From contig NC_081405.1 of assembly GCF_030272615.1 (NCBI RefSeq), positions 568,787,095 through 568,851,094 on the forward strand: a DNA stretch of 64,000 nt, in the 5' to 3' direction. How positions within the stretch are numbered: the stretch's first letter is position 1; each line of letters opens with the position of its first letter. Made by a program: the position numbers and the translations under genes. This document shows, one piece after another, positions 48,990-59,649 of this stretch. The notes beneath the pieces are model-generated. The model was not told the DNA's origin. It did not search any database and saw only the letters and a list, made by a program, of their open reading frames with translations. The stretch comes from Cryptomeria japonica. Taxonomy: Eukaryota; Streptophyta; Pinopsida; Cupressales; Cupressaceae.

Positions 48990-49498
48990 GAGCGCATTGG
49001 GGTTGTTCATTCGCAAGAGCAATTTTTGAGACTGTGGTCATTGATACCACGATTGACACAGGCAAACAAGGATATCATTGAGAGGTTTGGTCTATCTTCT
49101 TTGTTAGAGATGCCTCAGTGTATCCTTAACCGGGGTTTATTGACAGCGCTGGCCGAGAGGTGGCATAGTGACACCAATACCTTCCATTTGGTGACAAGTG
49201 AGATCACAGTAACTCCTGAGGATTTCTACCAGATTCTGTGGATTCCCATGGTAGGTGCACTTTTAATGTATGAGCAGATAGAGGAGGGCAGGATAAAGTC
49301 ACTTCACCAGATTCTATAGGATGATATAGCTTCCGGATACGAGATCCCCTTGTAGGATTTCATTGATTTAGATTACGCTCCTCTACCATCAGTGCTGGTA
49401 GGATTCATAGGTGGTTTCTTATGTCCTGACCGTAGGTCAAAGGGACTGGTAGTAACATGAGGGTTGGTCCTGGAGTTTGCATTTTGCATGAAGTTTTG
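48990..49498 (+). pseudogene. N-terminal half of a plant mobile domain (PMD) protein, antisense in H
   Basis: Coding sequence starts right after the AG at 48,988-48,989: RIGVVHSQEQFLRLWSLI, then RFGLSSLLEMP, then LLTALAERWHSDTNTFHL and EITVTPEDFYQILWIPM. That series is characteristic of the PMD (aminotransferase-like, plant mobile domain) family, in particular the ERWH..TNTFH and E.T.TPEDV/F..IL core. Stops occur at 49,317, 49,353 and 49,458, and the similarity ends near 49,498 at FAFCMKF. PMD proteins in plants include nuclear regulators such as MAIL1/MAIN and many transposon-borne copies. This copy lies antisense to the flanking LTR and PPT, so it resembles an antisense passenger ORF. No start codon is visible; an upstream exon is implied. 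Confidence 0.75.
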
Positions 49499-49954
49499 AC
49501 TATTAAAGCCCTTGAACTTTTTAAAACTATTGGATCCTCTATATTTTCTCAATGATGCATCAAAGTCATGCAGACTCCAATATTTTTTAGTTTTTTGTCT
49601 GAGAGGTGATCACTTGTACTGTGCAAATACTTGTCTCGAGGTGTGATTCAAAGCATATCACTGAAGACATGATTCCACTTTGCACATACAAATGGTTTAA
49701 TCTTGTCTATTTATATGCAATCCTCACTCAGGTCATCCTAGTTCAATTCTACCTTAACGCTTGTGCTATCTTGCAAAATCAAAAATCATGTAAATGTTTC
49801 TCAGGTCATTATGGTTCAATTATACCATTATGCTTGTATAAATTTTAAACATATCCCAACAAATCAATGCTCAATGATGATACCTACAAAAAATGCAAAA
49901 CATGTGACTATACAGAGATGACAAACGGAAGAATGAGGATGCTCAAATTAGTTT
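49499..49954. other. Unassigned sequence between the PMD fragment and the 42-bp array
   Basis: No recognised domain in any frame. If the PMD gene was split by an inversion, integrase remnants would be expected here on the plus strand; I saw none. Confidence 0.4.
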
Positions 49955-50140
49955 CATATGATATTACAATTAGTTGCATATCATATCATACATCTCACAT
50001 CATATCATACATCTCACATCATATCACATCATACATCTCATTTTCAAGATACGTCTCACAACATATCACATCATACATCTCATTTTCAAGATACATCTCA
50101 CAACATATCACATCATACATCTCATTTTCAAGATAAATCT
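49955..50140. repeat. 42-bp satellite-like array, left part
   Basis: Degenerate units from 49,955, then two and a half clean units of 42 bp: catctcattttcaagata followed by catctcacaacatatcacat and cata. The array continues at 56,791 after element F. Open frames here (SHHTSHFQDT-type) are products of the repeat. Confidence 0.85.
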
Positions 50141-51203
50141 TGTTGGTATTTTGGTATGGTTTTGTCATTGATGTTAACACCTACTGAAAACTAGCACTTT
50201 GGAGATCTAGCAACATTCACCGGCAAGCAAGTAACTATTGCACAATTACTGGTATATGGTTCATCGGCAGGATATAATGTTCACCGGTACTTGGAATGAT
50301 ATGGAAGACACTTGGTAATGTGGAAGACATCATGTGGATACTTTTTTTTGAAGAATTAATCATTGGTATATTCATATTTACATATTTGCTTTTACCGGCA
50401 AATAGGTCGAGGGTTATCTAGGGTTACACCGACAGGTTTATCTTTTCCAGATCAGCATGGCATGCTATGGAGATGATTTATTATTGTTGTAAATGCATTA
50501 AGCCAACATGTTCAATCGATTATTACATCGGATATTATATTGTATGTAAAATGTTTTATTGTAATATCTTGTAGAGCCGACCTACTAAAATTGGTCTTAG
50601 GGTATGGTATAAATGTAAGATCTTATTTGTAAGATCGAATGTGGAATTCTAAAAAGAATTGTGTGAAGGTATATGTGAGATTAAGAAGAGATATACACAA
50701 ATACATCATTTGAAGGTGAAGCTAGGTTTTTGTAGAAGCATATCAGCATTACACTGGTACTGAATCTAGCATATGAAGATGCTATTTTGTGCAGTACATT
50801 CTTATTGGATTTAACCATCCAACTGTAGTTAGTGTGACTCCCATTTTGTGTTTGAGCAGTGAGCTCTAGGCTGTTGGCCTTTCTACATGTGCAGACCCCA
50901 TTTATGTAAAACTTACTATCTGCAGTAGTATCATCTGATTGTGGGTAAGGTTTCCCACCGTATTTTTTCCCCTTACAGGGTTTCCATGTACAAATATTGG
51001 TGTTATGTGTTGTGGATGACTTTATGTTTATGTTTCATGTATTAATCCTTACCGGTATAGAAATTTACTATTAACACTGTCTATCGACATACTTAACTGG
51101 TTTACCGGTATTAAGCATTAAGTTGGTTAAATGGTTTTTGGTTTAAATTTATTAGACAACTTATTCAACCACCCCCCCTCTCAGTTGTCTCCGGGACCTA
51201 ACA
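50141..51203 (+). repeat. Element F 5' LTR (1,063 bp)
   Basis: Begins TGTTGGTATT and ends CCGGGACCTAACA. Includes the ggtttcccaccgta...tttcccc block (about 50,948) and the C-rich run followed by tctcagttg near its end, both shared in form with the other Copia LTRs. Confidence 0.92.
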
Positions 51204-51217
51204 ATTGGTATTAAAGT
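51204..51217 (+). other. Element F primer-binding site
   Basis: ATTGGTATTAAAGT: the tRNA-iMet-type PBS with three C/G to T/A changes compared with B and E. Confidence 0.8.
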
Positions 51218-51259
51218 TTAGTCCTCTTTTGCAGAAGTTTAACAACTTGAGGAGATCCA

Positions 51260-54200
51260 ATGTCTACAAATTATTTCAGGAAGGACAGTCCTAAACTTGA
51301 TGGAACCAACTATGGGATATGGAAGATCAGGATGGAGACACACCTGGATTGCATCGATAAAGACATCTGGGAAGTTACAAAGAATAGTTATACTGCTTCT
51401 GTAGCTAGTCAGACTGCTCCAACTACCTTAGCTAAAGATGAAGAGAATGATTGCAAAGCATGAGAAGCACTTTTGAGTGCATTATCAGATCAACAAATCA
51501 AGGGATTATCAGATAGGTCTACTGCTAAAGCTATTTGGGATCATTTGGAAACACTAAATGAAGGAGATTCCATAGTTAAGATTGCAAAACTTGAAAGCTT
51601 CTGAGTCAGGTATGAACATCTGAAAATGGAAGAAGATGAAAGGATTTCTGCTTTTATGGAAAGAGTAAATGAAATTGTTTTGGGTATTAAATGTTATGGA
51701 GGAACCCTGAGTGAGGATGAAATTGTTTCAAAAATCTTAAGAGGTTTGCCACCGACATATAAAATGAAGGTTACTACTATAAATGAGTTGAGAACAATGC
51801 CTAATACATCAATAACTAGGGATACATTGATTGGAAAACTTTCAGCCTTTGAAATTGAGGAATTTGGTCCCACTGTTACTATAAAGAAAGATTTGGCCTT
51901 TAAAGCATCAACATCATCTGCTCCATCATTTGACAAATCAGACTAGAAAGCCTTTTATGCAAGAGAACTTGAAGAAACCAGGAAGGAGAATGAAGAGCTT
52001 GAAGAACTTGAAGCACTATTTGCAAGGGAAATGCCAAAAGGTCCAGTCGGAAGTAAGTATGAAGGTAAAGCACCCTTTAAATGTTTCAACTGCAATAAGA
52101 TTGGTCATATGGCTTCAAGATGCCCTGATAGACATGCTAGACTAAGAGAAGAAGCCAAAAGAACATACAAGCCTAATCTTGAATATCAAAGATACAAATT
52201 TAAGAAGAAAAAAGACAATTCTTGTTACATTGTTGATGAAGGTGTGACTAATGATTTTGATGAGGATCCAATAGACAATGGATGGGTTTTGTTGCTATAA
52301 AAGAGGATCAACCGGCACCTACTGCTCAACTGGTAGAACAAGCCCTAGCAGCTAAAGTTGAAGCAAAGGATGAATGGATCATTGACTCAGGATGCTCACA
52401 TCATATGACAGGAGACAAAGGCAAATTCTTGAACTTTCAAGAATACAATGGAGGTTTAGTAAGATTTGGAGATGACAAAGTCTGTTCAATCAAAGGTAAG
52501 GGTTCAATATATCTTGATGGTAAGCATAACACTGACAATGCCTACTACATTGAAGGATTAAAGCATAATCTTTTAAGTGTTGGTCAATTAGTTGAGAAGG
52601 GATTTCAGTTACAATTTAAAAACGGAAAATGCAAAATCATGAATAGAACCGGTTTAGAAATTGCAACCGGTAACTAGACTAGAGGTAATATCTTTCATTT
52701 GAATAACAGTGAAAAGGCATGCTTGATTGCACATATAGATGAAACTTGGTTATGGCATAAGAGACTATGTCATGTAAACTTTGATTGCATGGTAAAAATT
52801 AGTACTTCTAAGCCAGTTAGAGATCTACCTAAAATTGTGAAACCTCAGAATACAATTTGTAAGGAATGTCAATTTGGAAAACAAGTTAGAGCTAGTTTCA
52901 AAAGTATTCCAGAAAAATCCAATAATGCTCTTGATTTAATTCACACTGATTTATGTGGTCCAACTAGAACAAAAATCTCACAAGGTGATAGATATTTCAT
53001 GCTAATTATTGATGATTATTCTAGAATGTGTTGGGTTACTTTTCTCAGAGAAAAATCATAAGCACTTGGAAAGTTCAAACTATTTAAAGCAATGGTTGAA
53101 AATGAAACTGGTAAGAAAATAAAATGTTTAAGATTAGATCAAGGAGGAGAATTCACATCTAAGGACTTTAATACATTCTGTGAAGTGAATGGAATCAGAA
53201 GACAGTTATTAGCACCTTGGACACCACAACAGAATGGAGTTGTTGAAAGGAAAAATAGAACTATCTTGGATGCAGCAAGAAGTATGTTATCAAAAGAAAA
53301 TCTACCACATGTGTATTGGAGAGAGGCAGTTAGCACTGTTGTCTATACATTCAACAAAGTTCACATCAAAGGTGAAACCGACAAGACCCCTCATGAACTA
53401 TGGTTTGGTAATACTCCTATTCTTAAGTATTTCAGAATTTTTGGAAGTAAATGTTATATTAGAAGAAATGAGTATTTTGGCAAATTTGATCCTAGAAGTG
53501 ATGAAGGAATATTTTTTGGTTATTCATCTAAGAGCAAGGCATATAGATGTTTTAACAAGAGATTGCAGAAAATTGTTGAGAGTACAAATGTAAAGATTGA
53601 TGAACAATTCAGAGGAACTTCAAGGTATATAGACTCTGAACTGACAACAAAAATTGTGACAAATGAACCTACACCAAATCCACTAGTACAGAATGAAGAT
53701 CCAGTTATCCCGATATCATCAGAGGATACCACCGTAATTGAAGAACAACAACAAACTAAGACACCCCGGAATGTAAGATTGAATCATTTTGAAGATCAGA
53801 TAATTGGAAACAAATTTAAAGGAGTTATGACAAGAGGAAGATTGGAAAATGAAGAGGTATGTCTTATTTCTCAAATTGAACTATCATCTATCAATGAGGC
53901 ATATGAAGATAAATTTTGGATTAAAGCTATGAAAGAAGAATTAGGACAAATTGAGAAAAACAATACTTGGACATTAGTTCCCCAGCCTAAAGATAAAAAT
54001 GTAATTGGAACCAAATGGGTATTTAGAAACAAACTTAATGAAGATGGTAAGGTTGTTAGAAATAAAGAAAGACTAGTGTGTAAGGGATATCTCAGAAAGA
54101 AGGAGTTGATTACAATGAAACCTTTGCACCGGTAGCCAGAATTGAGGTAGTCAGATTATTCTTGGCTTTTGTAGCTCACAAGGACTACAAAGTTTATCAA

Positions 54201-55410
54201 ATGGATATTAAATGTTTATTTTTGAATGGAGATATTCAAGAAGAAATATATATTGAACAACCTAATGTATTTTCTTTAACAGATGACAATGATATGGTTT
54301 GCATGTTTAGAAAAGCTCTGTATGGATTAAAACAAGCCCCAAAGATTGGTATGCAAGGTTGGATAAGTATCTTTTAAAGATTGGTTTTATTAAAGGAAAT
54401 GCAGATAGCAATTTATATTACAAAATAACTGATGATGACATCTTGATTATTGAAGTATTTGTTGATGATATAATCTTTGGAGGAGAAGATGGATTATGTA
54501 AAGAATTTTCTATTAAAATGCAGCAAGAATTTGAAATGTCTATGATTGGAGAAATAAAATTCTTTTTAGGATTGCAGATTTTACAGACTGATAAAGGTAT
54601 ATTTTTGAGTCAATCGAAGTACTTGAAAGAATTACTAAAGAAATTTGGGATGGAGAACTCTAAACTAGTAAGCACACCTATGACTACAAATGACAAATTA
54701 TCTCAAAGGGATGAATCTACAACTGTTAATCTAACTAGATACAAATATATGATAGGAGGTTTACTATATTTGACACAAACCAGGCCTGATATTATGAATG
54801 TAGTATGTATTGTTTCTAGATTTTAAAGTAATCCTAGGGAAAATCATGAATTAGCTATAAAAAGGATTTTCCGGTACTTAGAAGGCACAACAAATCTTGG
54901 ATTATGGTATCCTAGAGATAATTTTTTTTACCTATGTGCATACATAGATGCAAATTGGGCAGGAGATGTGGATGATAGAAAAAGCACCACTAGAGGAGTA
55001 TTCTTCCTTGGAAAAAGATTAGTTTCTTGGTTGAGTAAGAAATAGAGTTGTACATCTTTACCAACAATAGAATCAGAATATGTTGCAGCATCAACTAACT
55101 ATACACAGTTACTATGGCTTAAACAAATGTTGAAAGACATAAAGGTAAAATGCAAGGAACCCATTACTATATATTGTGATAACACTGCAGCAATTGATAT
55201 ATCTAAGAATCCGGTATTACATTCTAAAACAAAATATTTTTCTATCAAACTTAATTTTCTAAGGGAAAAGTTGAAGAAAAGGAGATAAAACTGGTTTATG
55301 TGAATACTAAAGAATAGCTTGCAGATATTTTCACAAAACCTTTGCCTAAGGAGACTTTTGAATATCTCAGAGATCACCTTGGAGTCATACCACCACTGGT
55401 AGAGACTTAG
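51260..55410 (+). pseudogene. Element F gag-pol polyprotein (Copia)
   Basis: ATG at 51,260 (MSTNYFRKDSPKLDGTNYG) to TAG at 55,408-55,410. Gag (LDGTNYGIWKIRM, W.HLETL); intact knuckle CFNCNKIGHMASRC (52,080); frameshift near 52,285; protease WIIDSGCSHHMTGD (52,375, DSG intact); pre-integrase WHKRLCHVNF; integrase (HTDLCGPT, IIDDYSRMCW, RLDQGGEFT, QNGVVERKNRT; D, D and E all present); RT (FWIKAMKEELGQIE, GTKWVFRNK; frameshifts near 54,110 and 54,350; [20 protein letters not shown] at 54,460); RNase H (YIDANWAGD, TIESEYVAAS, CDNTAAI) and PLPKETFEYLRDHLG. About ten stops and at least four frameshifts. It is the best preserved Copia in the window by motif, but not functional as it stands. Confidence 0.93.
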
Positions 55411-55730
55411 AGAGTTGATGATTGTCATCAACCGACAGAATAGAAAGACAATTCTTTTACTTCGGTCTTTTGATGAGGAAGCTACTTCTCAGGGGGAGTA
55501 GTTGGTATTTTGTATGAACTTGATTTTTGTAACTTTGGCATTTGATGTCAAAGGGGGAGAGATATCTATGGAAAAACACATTATCTTTTTGAGGAGAGAT
55601 TGGTATGAAAATAAATCTTTGGATAAACACATGTTGCTCCAAGAGGGAGAAATTATTGTTTAAAGAAGATTGTTGGTTTTTGGTATTTGGCACTTTGATG
55701 GTTTTTCCATCTTGTGTTGCCATCAATGCC

Positions 55731-55742
55731 AAAGGGGGAGAT
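55731..55742 (+). other. Element F polypurine tract
   Basis: AAAGGGGGAGAT abuts the 3' LTR TGTTGG. Similar purine tracts upstream lie near 55,491, 55,550 and 55,640. Confidence 0.88.
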
Positions 55743-56790
55743 TGTTGGTATTTTGGTATGGTTTTGTCATTGATGTCAACACCTATTGAAAACTAGCACT
55801 TTGGAGATCTAGCAACATTCACAGGCAAGCAAGTAACTATTGCACAATTACTAGTATATGGTTCACCGACAGGATATAATGTTCACCGGTACCTGGAATG
55901 ATATGGAAGACACTTGGTAATGTCGAAGACATCATGTGGATACTTTGTTTTGAATAATTAATCATTGGTATATTCATATTTGCATATTATCTTTTACCGA
56001 CAAATAGGTCCAGGGTTATCTAGGGTTACATCGGCATGTTTATCTTTTCCAGATCAGCATGGCATGCTATGGAGATGATTTATTATTGTTGTAAATGCAT
56101 TAAGCTGACATGTTCAATTGGTTATTGCATCGGATATTATATTGTATGTAAAATGTTTTATTGTAATATCTTGTAGAGCTGACCTACTAAAATTGGTCTT
56201 AGGGTATGGTATAAATGTAAGATCAAATGTGGAATGCTAAAAAGAATTGTGTGAAGGTATATGCGAGATTAAGCAAAGATATACACGAAGACATCATTTG
56301 AAGGTGAAGCTAGGTTTTTGTAGAAGCATATCAGCATTACACCGGTACTGAATCGAGCATATGAAGATGCTATTTTGTGCAATACATTCTTATTGGATTT
56401 AACCATCCAACTGTAGTCAATGTGACTCCCATTTTGTGTTTGAGTAGTGAGTTCTAGGTTGTTGGCCTTTCTGCATGTGTAGAACCCATTTAGGTACACT
56501 TACTATCTACAGTAGTATCATTTGATTGTGGGTAAGGTTTCCCACCGTGGTTTTTCCCCTTATAGGGTTTCCATGTACAAATATTGGTGTTATGTGTTGT
56601 GGATGACTTTATGTTTATGTTTCATGCATTAATCCTTACCGGTATAGAAATTTACTGTTAACATTGTCTACCAACATACTTAACTGGTTTACCAGTATTA
56701 AGCATTAAGCTGGTTAAATGGTTTTTGGTTTAAATTTATTATACAACTAATTCATCCCCCCTCCTTCTCAGTTGTCTCCGGGACCTAACA
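55743..56790 (+). repeat. Element F 3' LTR (1,048 bp)
   Basis: Near-copy of 50,141-51,203. A short deletion near 56,220 accounts for most of the length difference. It ends CTAACA and is followed by the 42-bp array. Confidence 0.92.
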
Positions 56791-57190
56791 CATCTCACAA
56801 CATATCACATCATACATCTCATTTTCAAAATATATATCACAGCATATCACATCATACATCTCATTTTCAAGATACGTCTCACAACATATTACATCATACA
56901 TCTCATTTTCAAGATACATCTCACATCATATCACATCATACATCTCATTTTCAAGATACATGTCACAACATATCACATCATACATCTCATTTTCAAGATA
57001 CATCTCATAACATATCACATCATACATCTTATTTTCATGATACATCTCACAACATATCACATCATATATATCATTTTCAAGATACATATCACATCATACA
57101 TCTCATTTTCAAGATACATCTCATAGCATATCATATCATACATCTCATTTTCAAGATACATCTCATAACATCGTGCATTAACCCATCATA
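56791..57190. repeat. 42-bp satellite-like array, right part
   Basis: About nine units of the same 42-bp repeat as 49,955-50,140; one unit near 57,060-57,095 is about 11 bp short. With the left part this makes about twelve units, cut by element F. Confidence 0.88.
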
Positions 57191-57430
57191 TTCATCACAT
57201 ATCAAATCACATACATCTAAGCATTGCATCATCATCATAGAAACATCAAAACCATATAGAAAGCATCATCCATACACACATCACATGAGGATCAAGGAAA
57301 ATGGTGTCATATATATCTCAAAAATGATCAATGTGCAAAATATGTCATGTTTGTGATAATACAACAAAATGATCAAAATACAAAGGAGATAATGTCTCTC
57401 AGGTATGACTATCTCCTGAGGGTGACAGTC

Positions 57431-58570
57431 TCATAGCAGATGTCCCAGCACCTAGGTCTCCAGGTGGATCCTATCTAGTAGGCCCTATCACACCTCTGCT
57501 CTCTATCCTTGACCCAGTCTCTCTGGATTGACTGGATCTCGAAGCTATAAAACTCAAAACTCGGCGCTCCCTGGACACTGCATCCTCATAATGCCTCCAG
57601 TAGTACTCCACCTCCTTTGTTCTCAAAGCCAACTCTCTCAAGGTGTCTCTCATTGGGCCACCTGTCACCACTCTCTCCAAAGTCTCTTCTCGAGCCTCGG
57701 CTTGATCCAATCACTCCAAAACTATATCACGCTTAGTGGTCAGCTATGTAATCTACTGGTGATGCACCAGTAACTATGTCTAAAGATTCTACACTAATAA
57801 CAATAGAGACCTAATCTGCGTGTCCTCCTAGTGCATTAGAATCTGCATCTGGATGGGTACTCGTGAAGTGGTACCCCTATCCCTCCCCCCGTCGTTAATG
57901 CTGGTGGGGGTAAAACATCTAACCTCCTCCTCTGGGCTAGCCATCTAAACTCATATGTCCCTCCCACCACTGCTATCACCTCTCCCACCTACTCCTCAAC
58001 CCCAGCTTCGATAGAAAAACCTCCTCTCCCTCTATCCACCATAGCTCACTGCACTACTCTCTCCACCCGAATCCCTCTGTCACCATCATCTCCACCTCTG
58101 TCTCCTCTCCTCCCCCAATCTCCTCTCCCTCTATTCCCTCACCAACCTCAGCTACCTCCTCTACCATCTCCACCATCATCACCTCCACCATCCACACCTC
58201 CCTCATCCAACTCCTCTCCATCCTCTCCCCATCTCCCTAGCCTCTCAGGCTGCTCATCCTCATCGTCAAAAATGTGAATCATCTCTGTTGGATCTGATAT
58301 CATAGCCACAACATATTATGCAAATAGTGTGGTGAACTCCTCTATCATCCCTACATCCACTACCCCATAGGTGTAGTCCCATATCTAGCCACCTAGGTGA
58401 AAGAACTCCTCGACCATCATCGTGCTATCAATAGTGGGCCCCCACTCAGGTACATCCTATCTCCATCGAGCATACAAACATGCTCCCTATGGAACCCCTT
58501 GCTGTCATCCATATTGCTGCAACACTTGGCTATCTAGGAGTCTCTCAATCATAAAGAGTGTCTACCCTAT
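57431..58570 (-). pseudogene. Middle and C-terminal part of a PMD-like gene
   Basis: On the minus strand, from 58,570: an FDRVDT / WGACLYARW-like stretch, then DVPEWGPTIDSTMMVEEFFH and a WDYTYGVVDVG block, an acidic Gly/Asp/Glu-rich segment (58,130-58,260), and a C-terminus with SRIESRGVIGPTR (57,471 onwards). The acidic run and SRIESR tail match 1-687. Many stops and frameshifts. It abuts the truncated integrase at about 58,570 on the same strand, opposite to the PMD N-terminal half at 48,990-49,498. Frames were hard to follow between 57,720 and 58,100. Confidence 0.5.
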
Positions 58571-59215
58571 CAAAAATCAGGACATATCTATAGATTAGAT
58601 AATTAAGGATAAAAGAGGCAATTTGTTTCCCAGTCACTGTGGTCATGGAGACCGCTTCAATCCATTTGGTAAAATATTTTGTTGCAGTTATAATGAACTT
58701 GTGTCCATTTGAACATGAAGGATAAATTTTGCTGACTAAGTCTAGTCCCCACTGGCAAAAGGGCTAGGATTTTATGAATGGTTGTAGTTCCTATGCTGGT
58801 GCATGTATAAGATTGCAATGGATTTGGCATTTATGACACTTCTTTGCAAAATGGTAAGAATCTCTTTCCATTGTCAGCCAGTAATATCCCATTCTTAGAA
58901 TTTTTTTAGCCAAAGTAGGACCACTTGAATGTGTGCCACAGATACCTTTGTGAAGCTCTTGTAAAGAGGAGTCAAATTCATTACGATCAAGACAATGAAG
59001 AAGAGTACCATCTAGACCTCGACGGTACAGAGTATTAGCAGTGAGAGTATAGCGGGCGACTTGCCGGATAAAGTTGCGTTTTTGGTTTTGGGATAGGTCA
59101 ATGGGTAGGATATTTTTTTTAAGATAGTCGTATATCAGTCTGTATAATGGAGAGTCTGAATTGGTCAAGGCATAGATAACATGGGAATCAGAATGGTCAT
59201 AGGTTGGGGAGAACA
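58571..59215 (-). pseudogene. Truncated integrase of gypsy element H
   Basis: HHCC zinc finger: LHKGICGTH, then CHKCQIHC about 30 residues on; then QWGLDLVSKIYPSC with the first catalytic Asp, and TKWIEAV, GKQIASFILNYLIYR. Homology ends near 58,571, before the second Asp and the Glu, so the catalytic core is cut off. The HHCC-plus-core arrangement after RNase H is Ty3/Gypsy. Breakpoint DNA passes directly into PMD-like sequence. Confidence 0.8.
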
Positions 59216-59264
59216 GTTGCTCTACTAGAAACTCATAATGACCTTTTTGCTCTGGAATTTGTAG

Positions 59265-59645
59265 TAGTGAAGGGATAGTAGCCATTGCATCGGCTGCTCT
59301 ATTGTCCAACCTTGGTATTTTCTCGAAGGTGATGTGTACAAAATATTGTTTGAAATCATCCACCATTCGTTTGTATGGTAGTAGCTTGTTGTCCTTCGTC
59401 TCATAGTCAATATTGATTTTATTGATGACTAGTTGTGAATCTCCATAGACTTTTAATTATGTGATTCTTCATTCCACGACCAGTTTCATGCCTATAACCA
59501 GTGCCTCATATTCAACAACATTATTTGTGCATGGAAACATGAGCCTATAAGATCTTGGTATGGTGTTCTCATCAGGAGTGATGAACAGAATGCCAGCACC
59601 TGAGCCATGTTGAGTATAGGATCCATCAAAGTATAGGGTCCATTA
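59265..59645 (-). pseudogene. Second (archaeal-type) RNase H of gypsy element H
   Basis: WTLYFDGSYTQHGSGAG (Asp), NVVEYEAL (Glu), YGDSQLVI (Asp) and RLDNRAADAMA (Asp): all four acidic positions are present, with two stops between. A second RNase H after the usual one, just before the integrase, is the hallmark of the Tat/Ogre lineage of plant Ty3/Gypsy elements. Confidence 0.8.
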
Positions 59646-59649
59646 TTTG

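Larger units (their letters stand above)
50141..56790 (+). mobile_element. Element F: Ty1/Copia retrotransposon
   Basis: TGTTGGTATT...GACCTAACA, inserted in the 42-bp array. The TSD is catct at 56,791-56,795, with one change (aatct) at 50,136-50,140. LTRs are 50,141-51,203 and 55,743-56,790; PBS 51,204-51,217; PPT 55,731-55,742. Length 6,650 bp, with nothing nested inside. Both LTR outer ends still carry TG and CA, unlike A and C, which fits a younger insertion. Confidence 0.92.

Noticed and set aside
49026-49319. PMD fragment as an intact 97-residue protein starting at 49,026
   Set aside because: That start is a TTG inside conserved PMD sequence; homology begins earlier, at 48,990, after an AG.
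56772-57356. 194-codon open frame of SHHTSHFQDTSHNI repeats
   Set aside because: The 42-bp repeat unit is 14 codons, so frames stay open through the array. No relation to a protein family.
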